From Terfezia claveryi (lineage: Eukaryota > Ascomycota > Pezizomycetes > Pezizales > Pezizaceae), in the NCBI GenBank assembly GCA_015179025.1, contig WHUX01000042.1:62001-126000 (forward strand): a DNA stretch of 64,000 nucleotides, in the 5' to 3' direction. Shown piece by piece: positions 23,501 through 35,298 of the stretch (positions are counted from its first letter, which is position 1; every line of letters starts with the position of its first letter). The notes beneath the pieces were generated by a model, which searched no databases, was not told where the DNA came from, and was given only the letters and a program-made list of their open reading frames with translations. The position numbers were made by a program, and so were the translations under genes.

Positions 23501-24876
23501 TGACCCTCCAATATATTGGAATTTTCCATCATGTACTTTAGCTTTAACACGCTTGAACAATCTGGGGTATCGAGTTTCGAGCCAGTGATATTGTTGGGCT
23601 GATGATGCAGTAAAATGATGTTCATCATATTCCTCCATTAAGGTAACTTGAGAAGCCCATGATCGGGCAACCTTGCCTATTGCAATGTGAGCTCGCTACT
23701 GAAAATTTCGGGAACCCGTACTCACGTTTCGTCTCCGCAAACGGCCATAACCAACAGCAATCTAAAACTATTAGCCTAAAGTCCTACGTTCCTTCAAAAA
23801 TTAGATACCTATATGACAGTGTCCTGTCGCAAATACAATCGGCCTCAGGTCACTGTTGTATACATCTGCGGTGTTAACCTTGTTGCCCAGATATTTTTGG
23901 GCAATCCGTCGGCATGCGAGGACAGATTCCTGGTCACCTGTTTTAAAGGTATTCATGATTTCCGTAGCAACTGTGAGGGCTTTGTGCATTTCCTAGGACA
24001 AAATATCTGTCAGATGGAGCAGAACACAGTACCCACTAAACATACCACAGAATCCGAAGGAAATTCTCGAGCAGCATCTATACTCCTAGTAAGTTCCACC
24101 CTAGAAATAGGCATGGAGGGTGCCTACCACCAAGGATCCAGAAATCGATATTGAGCTGTCTTGCCTCCATGTTCGGTGCCACGATATCTGCTGTGCTCAA
24201 GTTAAAGCTTTGGCCAGACCCAAATTAGCCCTTCTCTATATATTGCAGGGGAGTGTTCAACTCACTATCTGTCTGGGCTCGGCGGTTGGATAGTATCCCC
24301 ATTTGGATTTCCAAACATTCCGTTACACGACATCTCGACATAAAAGGTATGTGGCTTTCCATCCAAGAATGATTTTGGTAGGACCCATTCCACGCGCTCA
24401 CCTCCTCCAGTAAGCCCCTGTACGGGATCACCATCCTCCATATACACCAAACCTTCATTATTTGCATCCCAATGGAACTCTACTCTGCCGTACTTGTGGA
24501 AACGCTCTGGAACAGTAAGGACAACCCTGAACCAGTGAGTGGACCAACTAGGCCCGAAGGAAGCTCCCTTGTGAGTTGGCTTAAACTCCCCTTTGATGGC
24601 TTCATCGAACAGTGGCCTTTCAAGATTTGGAACAGAGTACACAGAGAGCCCAATGTATTTGGAGTCTGATTCCTGATCCAAAATGTACATGCTAACATAG
24701 CCCGTATCAGCACGGCTGATCATCATCCCCACTCAAAAAAGTGCTTACGATGTGAGATTGACACTCGAGTACTGTCCACCAGCGGTCAACTCTCTCAGGC
24801 GATCCAAGGCAATATTTTGAATTTTTGCCGCATGGGGCTCAAAATTGAGCTTAGGATATTGAGAGGACTCGCCCAT
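20561..24876 (-). CDS. AMS1: Vacuolar/cytosolic alpha-mannosidase AMS1 (GH38)
   Basis: A heavily spliced gene with more than ten introns. AMS1 hydrolyses free oligomannosides and is delivered to the vacuole by the Cvt/autophagy route in yeast. The start ([20 protein letters not shown]) matches fungal AMS1. The second exon from about 24732 has the N-terminal beta domain ([20 protein letters not shown]). Catalytic features are GHCHI|D split by an intron and continuing [11 protein letters not shown] (zinc-binding His and Asp), and [19 protein letters not shown], where the GH38 nucleophile Asp falls at an exon junction near 23224. [20 protein letters not shown] carries substrate-pocket residues. 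The C-terminus spans [16 protein letters not shown] and [20 protein letters not shown], ending [13 protein letters not shown]. Every exon I joined is in frame. No signal peptide, as expected for AMS1. Confidence 0.93.
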
Positions 24877-25849
24877 GCTGCTCTTGAAGAATAAGAGATT
24901 ACGAGTATCGGAATTGTGGGAGCAGTCGAAGTTCGAGTAAACAGATGAGAGCTTGCGTCTTCGTGGGAAACTAAGTATGTACTCTGGGGGCTCTAGTTGT
25001 GGAGTTCAGGTAGTCTCCCCGGGCGCATAAATACCGATCGCAACGCATAACCTTCACAGCCAATTAGTCTCGGCCAGATCTAAAAAAGCTCCCAAAATGG
25101 TAATGAGGTAATGCAAGTTTTAGGTCAAGCGATGTAACGTGACCAATTGGAATCACCGTCCCTCTTGATAGCTTCCCAGCGCTACAAGCTTCAAGCTCTG
25201 CACTGTATGAACTTGTGATATGTACCTATGGATCCTGGTACATTATTACCCCACAATGCCGCCCCTCGTAGTTGGCTTGCTAATATGCAGATCCAGACTA
25301 CTTGTAATGCGACTCATGGAAAGCGCCTTACCTGTCTCAGTATAGTAGTACTTGTACGTAATTGATTTAGTCTAATTGGTTGAACCGCTCAACACCAGAG
25401 CTGTAAGTACTCACAGTATTCCTCAATCATCAAGGGTGTTAATTAGAAACGCAATATATATGTTGATGGAACGTCCTCAGCAATTGACAGCAGTAGCATC
25501 CTTTCAGATATCTATTGCAATATAGATATGGAGGTACTGATATATCAAACCGTACTGAGTTTATGATACGGAAGAAAGCATTAGATAGCCCCGCTTCATC
25601 CAGGGTTCATTTTTGTGATTACTTGTAATCAAATACATAGATATTTTCGTAGACATTTGCGAAGACGCCTTGTAACAGGCTAGTTCGCAGGGATGAGGCC
25701 ACTTTGCAAGCTGCTGTTTCGCAGCTCCGAACACTCAGCCATCAATCGAGCTCTGCCATATATTTTTACCACATATTTAAACTTTTATTTGATTCTTTAC
25801 CACCTCCATCTTCCAAAACAAAACCCCTTTGAAGAATATCCCCAATAAC
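24877..25849. promoter_or_regulatory. Divergent AMS1-Ctr intergenic region
   Basis: About 970 bp between the divergent alpha-mannosidase and copper transporter genes. A GCTGCTG...CGCAGC inverted core sits near 25710, about 140 bp before the Ctr start, but it does not fit the known copper-response consensus exactly. No ORF of note. Confidence 0.4.
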
Positions 25850-26681
25850 ATGGCGCATCACGACCACCACCATATGCACCACATGGCCTCCAGCGCCGGC
25901 GGAGACATGATGCACGAGGAAGTTTACCGGTGCTCAATGAACGTGAGTACCAAGATCTAAACATTCCCATACATTAATTCCATGTCTTCACTTTCCGCTA
26001 TCGCGAGGTTCAATCGGTGTAGGGTACTGAAGACTACCTCCCTAGATGCTCTTTACCTGGTCCACCGAAAACCTCTGTCTCGTCTTCCGCTGGTGGCACG
26101 TCACCGGCAACTTCTCCCTCATCATGTCCCTCCTCGGCGTCGTCGCCCTCTCCGCCGGGTACGAGTTTCTCCGTGAGCTCACCCGCCGCCTCGAAATCCG
26201 TCTTGACAGCATGCCTCAATCCAGTAAGCGCCCCCCTTTGTCTCCTTCCCAACTCGTCCCTTCCTCCCTCCTCCCCAACTCGTTTCTTCCTCCCTCCCAA
26301 CCAACTCGTTTCTTCCTCCCTCCCAAACAACACTTCACATATGATCTGACGGCGCTCCCCCACGCTACAGCCAATGAAGAAACAAGCTCATTACTCCCAG
26401 GATCTGCCAATGCAGTTGCCGCCCGGAGGAACCAGAAAGCACATATCATCAAGGCGACATTGTATGGGTTGCAGGTTTTTTACTCCTTCTTTATTATGCT
26501 ACTTTTTATGACGTATAACGTAAGTACAAAATCTGCAGAAAGTATGTTTGAGTTGGGCTTTGCTAATGTGCACCGAATCGGGGGTTAGGGTTGGGTGATG
26601 ATTGCCGTGGCCATTGGTGCTTTTGTGGGTTACTGCCTCTGGGGTGGGGCGAGTGCTACTAAGTCTGTAGCCTGCCATTGA
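25850..26681 (+). CDS. Ctr-family copper transporter
   Basis: Ctr proteins form trimers that import Cu(I). Exons: 25850-25942, 26046-26223, 26371-26519 and 26589-26681, with GT-AG borders. The N-terminus is MAHHDHHHMHHMASS, a His/Met metal-binding stretch, followed by YRCSMN|MLFTWSTENLCLVF at TM1. TM1 is followed by SLIMSLLGVVALSAGYEFLR. The second exon-junction region has a disordered loop, then QVFYSFFIMLLFMTYN (TM2, ending in the MxxxM-type MTYN pore motif) and GWVMIAVAIGAFVGYCLWG (TM3 with GxxxG packing). The product is about 170 residues. Vacuolar or plasma-membrane location cannot be decided. Confidence 0.92.
26235..26330. repeat. Pyrimidine-rich minisatellite in intron 2 of the Ctr gene
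   Basis: Imperfect copies of CCAACTCGTTTCTTCCTCCC occur three to four times. It lies wholly inside the intron, so the 147-bp intron is longer than its neighbours. Confidence 0.8.
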
Positions 26682-27490
26682 CGGATACAAGCTTTCGTGA
26701 CAGGACGAAAAAGCGAGAAATTCAGGCAAGCATGTTATGTCGAGATATTGGGGCGTGATTACTTACTTTATATATACTGAAATACCATGAACCAGTAAAT
26801 TTCTTGCACTTGCGCCTGGTGATAAGTGGACAGCGCCAAGAGTCTGCTCAAATCAAACCTTGGGGATTTTGAACCTCATACGATTACTAAGTATATTAAG
26901 TACGGAAATCATGAGTAGCTCAGAATCGGTATGTAGTAATTCACAGAAACTGCATCACCCATTGTGTTTCCCCTAAAGCTATCTAAACATTCCTGATGAT
27001 TACCACCCACAGCTTCCCTGGCGGACCAAGAATGCCTATTACTCCGTAAAGTAAGTTGTCGCGCTACCATGGCTATCATGAGAATTCACCCTAGAAACAA
27101 AGCAGCTTGCAGACCTACGACTCTAGATGTGAGTACCTCGAACATAAGGTAAAAAAGCCCCAATAACAAAAGCCCACCCCCAGAAAACTGAACGAAGAAA
27201 GGCAAGTAAGGATATAAGGAAAATGTCAGTAAGACAGTTGATATTCAGAGAGAGAGACTAAGTAAGGTATGGGTTCCACAACCAAATGACTAGACTAGAG
27301 TTTCAGACAAATTATGTCTAGTGGTAAGTTAAATCAAAAACATGAAGCAAGAAGCAAGAAGCACAACCAAAACATCAGCAAACTCCTGTTTTCCTATTAT
27401 AAAACCCAGATCAACTCAAGTAGCAAAAGCTTAAAATTATCAAGTGATAGAAAAAATGACATTACACAAGGTATAAAACAAATATCCTTG
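26682..27490. other. Intergenic, about 800 bp
   Basis: Convergent 3' ends of the Ctr and RAX2 genes. A-rich, with a short run of GAAGCAAGAAGCAAGAAGCA near 27342. I see no gene. Confidence 0.5.
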
Positions 27491-30400
27491 TTACACGGTG
27501 GGTGCGTCCCGAGCACCATTTCCACCGACTGTACCAAAGAGGAAAGCTGGTGGGACACGGTCTTGGATGCTCGCGGACTTCTCCAATACCATAGTTGGAG
27601 CTGGTTGATATCCTTCTTGTCGCCTGCGGATATAGGAGGCTAAGACTCCGAGTACGACAATGAGGAAAACTAATCCGAGAGCAATTGCGAGGGAAATAAG
27701 AACCACGAAGCCCTTGCGCAGTTTCCCATCTATGGAGAAGGATTGTAAGTAAGCAAGATCAAATAAACAGATAAGGAGAATATAGCTTACCTGACTTGGT
27801 GAACGTTTGTTGCCGTTGAGTAAACAATGAAGCTAGCGTACTCTGTTTGTTGTCTGCCTTTGAGGTGAGAAGGAATGGAGACCATGTGAGTCCATTGTAT
27901 AGAACACCAGAGAAGCTTCCGACTTGAGGAATATCGATTGATCCGGTGAGGAAAAGTGTATGGTCGTCCTTGAGATAATCATTGGAGCCGTGGTCTGAGT
28001 TCAATGTAATAACTTGTATTCCACGAATGCTGCTCGACGAGTCAAACCCCTGAAGTTCCAACAGGGTGCTTCCAGTCCACTTTGCCAAGAATGGTTTCCC
28101 GTCGGTAGAATTACCGGTCAAGAACATTGAGTTTCCAGAATCCGAGTCCAGGGCAAAGGCAGTGACTGGGCCTGGAATAGTCTTGTCTCCCGTGACAACT
28201 GCATTAAGAACCTTGTTCTTCGCATCGAATTTGGCGAGGTAAGTCCTCTGGTTGTTGATCATCATGTCTCCTGCCATAAGGAGTTCATCAACATTAATCC
28301 ATTGAATCATATGAATTGTTCCAGAAACATCTGCATTAGGTCGACTCCACTGACGATTGTTAACCTCAAATACGCAAAGTGCTGGACACGCAAATGAGCC
28401 GGCGGAATCGAAGGAACCCGCAACAAAGACTCTATCTGAGTTAGGCTGTGTGGAGATGGAGTACACAACTGGATCAGAGCCTCTAAGCCCAGCAGGTTGA
28501 TCGTCTGCAATCTTCCCATTGCCCAAATCATAGAGAACAAGGCCGCTAATATCTACCTGTCCAACCAGACCACTGATGGAACCACCGGCGTAAAGAATGG
28601 TCTTATGGACGTGTAATGCAACGAATGTCGATGTATTGTTTACACCAGACAAACCTGAGATTTGGTCATTGGATTTATGATCGATGATCGCTAGATTGTC
28701 GACATTGTCTTCAAGATTGAAATGCCCACCAACCACGGTCAGATCCTTTCCACCCTCCTGGTAGAAAACACCTGTGACAACACCCTCAACCTGTTTGACC
28801 GGGGTGGCTCGCTTCTGGATAGATGCGAGGATGCTGGTAAGTACCGTCGAATTAGTGGTGTCCTTAGCAAACTTCAAGGGCAATGGCTTCAGGGCGATTT
28901 GCTTCGTTGACTCAACAGAGACAGCTCCTGCGGCCAGCAAATCATTCGACAAGATGGCTCCGGCAAAAAGCTGGTCACTGCCAGCAGAGGCAGATGCAGA
29001 AAGGGTTCCGTCCATTGATGCGGTTGTATCTAAGCGTTCTAACCAATCGTTCTTTGATGGAACCCAAACCGCGAACCCACCGGTGATAACAGCAGATTTT
29101 CCATCGTTGGCAAGAATCTCTGTGAAGCTTCCTGACACGGCAATTACATTTAGATGTTCTCCCGAGACGTACGTCTTCAATGAAATTAGGTCCTTTACCT
29201 GGCCGTTCACGCCTGCTCCCATCGCAGACCATGAGCTAGACTGCCTGTCATAGATTGCAACTTTGTTGATGCCAGTGCCTGTGCCCTCTTGTGTGTTGGT
29301 GAAATCTCCGCCAACATAGATTGTGTTGTCTCCACTAGCTAGAATGGTCCGGATAGCACCATTAAGTCCCTTATTCGGTAAAGAGATGGGTCCGTTGTCT
29401 TCAATTGCAAATATATGGCTAAATCCATCATTATTTTTCTTTGATGTGAAATTACCTGCTGCATATAACATTGCGCCCTGAGTAGCAAGTGCCCAGACTT
29501 GAGCCCCAGATTTTAATTGTTGCGAGGCCTTGATAACAGTAGAATCCTTGAAGTTATTCGTATTGTTAGAGCCAGGTACATACTCGTAAAGGCCATTCAA
29601 ACCTCGGGTGGAGTTTGAGATAAGATCAAATCTGACTTTCTGAGCTACGATTGTTATCGGTCCAGATTGGCCGCTGGCAGCAGTCAAAGTAATAGACGGG
29701 CGAAAACCTGACTCTGGACCATCAACAGGGCCTGTATAGATGATGTCGTACTTGTCGAAGTTGTTGGTTTCAAAAAGCTCAGTTGAGATTGGCCCCACTT
29801 GGTCGCGAGTGTATGTACCAGAAATATTAACTCGTCCACGAGAGCCACACGTTCCGTCTTGGATACATCCAGGAGTGAAAATAAGAACTGAATAGTTCCC
29901 TGATTCATGGAAGTCTGGAAAGAAGGTCACAGAGAGAGGGTCAGTTGAATCCCCCTGGATATTGGCAGTCAGGTACTCGGAATCAGTAAGCGCTGTGGTA
30001 GTCTTCCAAGTCCCCTTCACTTCAGAATTGGAGATACTTTGGCCTGTTGCACAAGACGGCTCATTGAAGTCATTGACGGCGAACGTGAACACATCTATTA
30101 ATATTTAGCAGGATACTACCTTACTTAGACTTCGGCCGTATATTACCATCTTGGAAAACCTCAATTCCAACAAGCCCAGCCCCAGCTCCGTAAAAGCGTG
30201 AAATATCAATCCTAAAGCTATTCATGCCAATGACATTGACAAACTCAAAATCTTGAAACTCCACCTTCGGGTCATCAGACAGAGGGCACCTAGATTCACA
30301 ATGCTTCTTGGTATTGTCTGCAGGGTCCACATAGGTCAAGTTCATTATGCCACCTATAGGGAAAGCTGTAAACCGAAATTCCGCAGTTCCGCGCCCCTCG

Positions 30401-31290
30401 AAATGTGTATTTCTAAGACGAAGCTTTGTTGGCCGAAAAAAATGGCGAAAATCAGCGGTCCACGACCCCACCTGTCCATCTCCCAATAACCATGTAGTTC
30501 CAGCACCGTCTATTCCATTACTGCAGATGATGCTCTTTGGGTTGGTGAATCCATCTCTTCCAGAGGTTTGCTCGGTCGTGATTGTTGCTGACTGTAGGTT
30601 GACCGTTTGTCCATAGGAAGATGTTGGTGTTGTAACATTGCCTAACCCATCAAACAATCCCCCGAAGATGATAGTTCCATTTGCCGACTTGGTGATGGCC
30701 TTCACGGGCTTGTTGAATCCCTGAAAAGGTAGGTTTGCCCAGTTGGAACTTGGTGACCATGTCAGGGCATTTGAGGAGTTCTCTCCAGTGAACTCGCCTC
30801 CTACATACACCAGTTCGGTATCCTTATCGCAAAGAAGGGCGTTGACTTTGCCCTTAAGCCCACTCATAGGGGTGACTTTTCCATTGCTTGGGCTAACCAA
30901 TGCCACTCCATTTACCTCGATGCCTCCCAAACTCGTAAAATTTCCTCCTACTACAACCCCAGCTATACTGCCATCCTTCATTTCCAATGTACACATTGCC
31001 TCGATATTTGCATCCGCTGTAGCCAATGGTGTAAAACGCCCATTGGGCAACTGCACCAAGACCGAATCACTTCCATTTCGTGAGAGTCCTATTTGTTGTC
31101 CTTCAAACGAGTAAATGGAGATTGCATCAAAATCTCCAGCAAGGGCTACTTTCCCTAAACCGTCGAAATTTAGCGGTGGTTGTGGTACCGACTTGAATTC
31201 GATAGCTGACGCGACCGTAAGAATGCAAGTAGCGACTGAACATATTTGCGACAAGCGAATTGTCACCTTGAGCAATAAGGGCTTCCTCAT
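27491..31290 (-). CDS. RAX2: RAX2-like cortical polarity marker
   Basis: Rax2 is a large type I membrane protein marking growth sites (bud scars, septa, hyphal tips). Exons: 31290-30147, 30094-27791, 27729-27491; splice sites GTAATA/TAATAG and GTAAGC/CCATAG both restore codons (GAT in each case). About 1,228 residues. A signal peptide (ICSVATCILTVASA) leads to FDGLGKVALAGDFDAISIYS and repeated beta-propeller-like blades with GGNF/GGEF/AGNF/GGDF motifs (VVGGNFTSLGGIEVNGVALV, VYVGGEFTGENSSNALTWSP, YVGGDFTNT). The C-terminal half has the Rax2 family pattern (FTFAVNDFNEPSCATGQSIS). A single membrane span (VLISLAIALGLVFLIVVLGV) and a short cytosolic tail with RRRQEGYQPAP end it. No frame damage. 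Confidence 0.93.
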
Positions 31291-32911
31291 GTCTGCACCA
31301 GACCACGAAGCACAATTATATTAATGAATCCACGATGAATAGTTGTGGTAAGTTTGTAGTGCACTGTTGTGAATGTTGCCTGTGGGCGTGGGAAGGTCGA
31401 AAAGTTTCCAAGCAACGCTGGATTGAAAGAGTGTTGCGTTGGCTGCAAGACAATGGTTTCCAATAAGAGCAGGACTTCTAGGGGCAGAAAGGACCACTTT
31501 GCAGCAACGAGATTAGGTGAGCTGTCACACAGCGACAATCTGTGTAGGTGACGATTGCTGTAGATTGCAAAGAAAAACAAGTAATAACAAATAAACGAGT
31601 GACAGTCTGTACGGTGTTCGGGAGAGAAAAGAGTGACTCTACCAAAGCAACAGACAGGAGAAGGGGATAGAGATGTCAATCTGAGGTGTAATTAACGTTC
31701 CGCTATGATAGGAGTCGCTACCTAATGGAAGATGTGCACGCACTCTGGTCGAGTCGTGGAAATGCACAAGTGAGTTCGGTGTGCGAAATTGAGGGGCCAG
31801 CCTAAGAAAATGATGGGCAATAATAGAGGCCTGAGAAGGTTGGCTTATGGGGAAAGCCGCAGATGAATCTGAGTTGCCTGACACGCCCACATTTGCGCAG
31901 GTACGCACGATCCGGAAATTTGACAGGCATTGCAGGCACAAACTTGAATGGCGAAAATTGAGGACCCAACAACCTCTAGCAGCATGCAGCTCAAACTGGA
32001 ATAGTGGAAGATACCTCTGTTTACAGGAAGGAATGGTGAGATTGCGAGTCGTGCAGCGGCTTACTTGTTTTGCGCACCTGAAACCAGGGAGCTCGAGGTA
32101 TTGAGACTGATGCGAGACTGCGTAATGGTTTGGACTGAGTGGGGCAATTGCTCCACCATGCGTTCATCTGCAGCATCGTATCTTGCTTCCTGATTCGTAT
32201 GTACCAGCACTTGTAGCCGCCTTTAAAGACTTTCCCTTCAGCGTTTGACCGGTCGATTGGCCGATGAGAGCAAAATGTTATGGTCTTGCTATGGTTGCCA
32301 ATACGCGCACTGATATTTTTCTAAATGAATTTTATCGTGTCCATCTACCAATCTCTCTCATCGACCGGCCAAAGGCTGTATGTACAGTACTTCATAATAG
32401 TTCGTTGCGGCCACGCACATGCTGGAATGCAGGAAAAGTAGGAGATCGCTCATCTCATTAGTATTCCTTATTTTAATATTCCCGTTACGAAATGTGTATC
32501 GGATCTCGAGCAGAGAAATCTCGTGGCTGAATGGCCCAAGTTGGGCCTAGGTATGCAGGGCGATCATCTGAGTTATGATATGAAATCCAAAAAATACGTC
32601 CCTGCAGGGCTAATTTAGGATACCCATGCTCAGCTTAAATATTATGAAACGGTTGCAAGACAGGGGTTCGTGGTCAAAAAAAGCGATAAAGTTTTTGGAT
32701 TGGATTCAAAACAAACAAACGAAAACAATAGGGTACCAGCAAATTCAAGATTGGCTCCGTAATGAGTATAAGACTAACATACAGACGTAGTCTGGGGAGT
32801 CCGGTGCCCGCTAGACTGGTACAGACGATATAAAATGAGGTATACGCGAAAAAAGATATGGTACCTGGTGAAAGATAATAGCTTAGAGGTATACTAGGAG
32901 CCCGAAAATGC
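31291..32911. other. Intergenic, about 1.6 kb upstream of RAX2
   Basis: Promoter side of RAX2 and 3' side of OGG1. It contains two GACCGGTCGATTGGCC-like inverted pieces (about 32245-32263 and 32357-32372: ttgaccggtcgattggcc / catcgaccggccaaa) around an AT-rich core, forming a weak inverted repeat. No gene is supported. Confidence 0.4.
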
Positions 32912-34341
32912 TCATTTTTTCACCCTTTTAGATCTTCGTAGCACGGTAGTCATCTTCGTTATTGTGATGGTTCTACTCTCTTCCTTCACCTTGCGCTTTT
33001 TGTCTCTCGATCCACCGGTTTCCTCTTTCGCACTGGACTCTGAAAAGGGTGCGGCATCTCTGACGATGTAGTCTTTAACTTTGACGTTGGCCTTTGGAGG
33101 CGCCTTGGAACGGTCAGAAAATGCATGTAGGTCCGCAGTAAATAAGACCTAACACAAAATTAGTCAATGCTGCATCTACTGTTCCACTGCAAAAACTTAC
33201 TGAGTGTGCCCAACCGGCTTCCTTCCCCCAAAGTTCTCGAAAGTAATCACCAATGGCCCAGTATGTTGCCGGTGTCAGTGACTTCAAGTTCCCTTTACCA
33301 AATTTATAATCTCGTATAGCGATTTTCCAGACTTAGATATGTCAATAGGTAATCCTAAGCAAAAGAAGCTTGTGTAAGCTCACCATGGGTATCAACTGGC
33401 ACCGCTTCTGCCTTGTCCATACTCATTAAGCAGACGCAATCCGCAACCTTAGGTCCTACCCCTGAAAGCTCTAACAGTGCTTCATGTGCCACTTTGTAGG
33501 GTTCCTTTCGAAGACCGTATAGCCACTCCAAAGACTTCTTATGTGCAATGACCCGGGCCGTAGTAGCAAGATACTTCGAACGATATCCAAAACCGAGGTC
33601 TCGTAGCTCCTGCTCTACACCACCAGTAGCGAGCTTCTCAGGAGGAGGGAAATCATGATATTCAATCCCATTGAGCTCTCCCAATTTAGGCCCGTAGTTC
33701 ACGCATAATTTCTCAACCTGGTAGGACGGGATCAGACCATTATGCAAATATGTACAGGTAATGTAAGTGAGCTTACCATTTGGCCAATCCGGGAGATATT
33801 ATTGTTGGTAGAGCAAATAAAACTTATCAGATTCTCCCATGGATCCTGCCGCAGCATCCTTACTCCCATAAAATTTGGCGCTTTCTTCATAAAGACGGAA
33901 TCCTGTTCTGACCACGTCTTATACAGCTTTGTGAGGTCCACAGAAAGATTGAAGTAGTCTCGCAGGGTGCTTTCCGTATCGTCCTCTTCGCCATCTGTTT
34001 CTTTGCCTGCCTCGGTTATTGGTTTCGCAGAAGTAGTGGGATAAATGACACGGTAATGGAGGTGCGTCGGATCTTGCTTAAGTGAGATAATTCGACCATA
34101 GAGAGCACATGACCTATACAATATGTTCAGCATCTTCCATGGAATTAGGTTCAAGACTTCCATACCATTCATCACCGGAATTCTTCCATCTTTGATTTGA
34201 ATGTTCTGTTAGTTCAGACTTTCATCCAAGAGCGTACGCACGGTTTTACCTGAATGACTGTCCACATCGCAATACAGTTGAGATGCAAAGCTCCTCCGAG
34301 GAAACACTTATCTTGCGCCATCCTATACATCGTACTGCCAT
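32912..34341 (-). CDS. OGG1: 8-oxoguanine DNA glycosylase OGG1
   Basis: OGG1 removes 8-oxoG opposite C and nicks abasic sites, in nucleus and mitochondria. From ATG 34341 (MAVRCIGWRKISVSSEEL) the protein reads CISTVLRCGQSFR|WKNSGDEW|SCALYGRIISLKQDPTHLHY, with introns at GTAAAA/TCAAAG and GTATGG/TGTATAG. A further block is PWENLISFICSTNNNISRIG, then the exon QM|VEKLCVNYGPKLG. The helix-hairpin-helix reads ELSGVGPKVADCVCLMSMDK and carries the catalytic Lys; VPVDTH follows with the catalytic Asp. Next exon: VWKIAIRDYKFGKGNLKSLT. The last exon is VLFTADLHAFSDRSKAPPKA, ending in a basic nuclear tail (RRSKRVKK). An in-frame ATG at 34446 would add 35 residues and could make a mitochondrial form. Confidence 0.95.
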
Positions 34342-35298
34342 TGATATCACGCGTAAATTGAAGCGGGTGAGCAAAAAATAATGTGCCCAGCTGTGCAGTA
34401 AGGATTTCTCGAACTGCCAAGACTTTGGTACTTTGAGCGGCCACAAAGAACGAATATAAATAATAAAGTGAGCTATGCTACTTCAGCATTGTTGACAAAA
34501 AAAAAAGTGTCTTAGTATCATGAAACTCTTCCTAATACACGAGAATGAAGTTGTAACTGCTAAGTACTTCTAAGAGGCTTGATTACAAAAGGTCAATTTA
34601 TATACGACAAAACCAAAAGACCCTGAAAATATAGTCATTAACATCCAATCTAAACTGCAGAGGTAATACGTTGTTGGTTCATTGTCCAAAAACGCCTCAT
34701 ATGTATGCCAGCGCTGCAGATACATGATAAATAAAACTCCAAGCTTGTGCAGGTACAAAAGTAGGTCATTGGTGTTGGTATCAGTCTTGGGATGTCGTCA
34801 ACCGACTATTTAGTTTTATGCCGAACCTTCTTACCAGGTATAAGCATACAACATGGGGAAAACCGTACATATATATATGTTATCGCGACCAAAACCTGAG
34901 CCGACCTTACTTTTTGCAGGAAGGTTAGACTACTCTCGCTATCGGTTAGCAGCGACCCACTTGAAGGAATAAATAGTAGCAGACTAGTCTGGTTGGCACA
35001 AGCCTCTCGCAGCAGACAAGGTACGGTATGTACCTACCAGAGTTGCCATATCATCTCCAATGCAGATGTCCGCCCGAACTGCAAGTATATTGCTCAGCCG
35101 GTCACGTATTTCCTCTTGCCCTCACTCAATAATCTGAACAAGAATCTCGTTGAAATTTTGACCTTCGGATTCTTTTGAATCAGAGGCAATAAAACTGTCA
35201 AGGTTTGCAAGCCCGTGAAGGAACTCTAGAGCATCCAAAAGCATGAGAACCTGCACGTGCTGCATTATGCGGCACCATGTACTAGGATCGCAATCCAA
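34342..35298. other. Intergenic with possible LTR-like piece
   Basis: Between OGG1 (its 5' side) and the F-box gene (its 3' side). The stretch from about 34881 (TGTTATCGCGACC) to 35040 has a TATA-like AATAAATAG and ends near a 25-bp repeat shared with 36578-36602. It might be a solo LTR, but I find no target duplication. Confidence 0.35.

Noticed and set aside
25700..25740. Copper-response element before the Ctr gene
   Set aside because: The GCTG cores do not satisfy the known consensus at the required positions.
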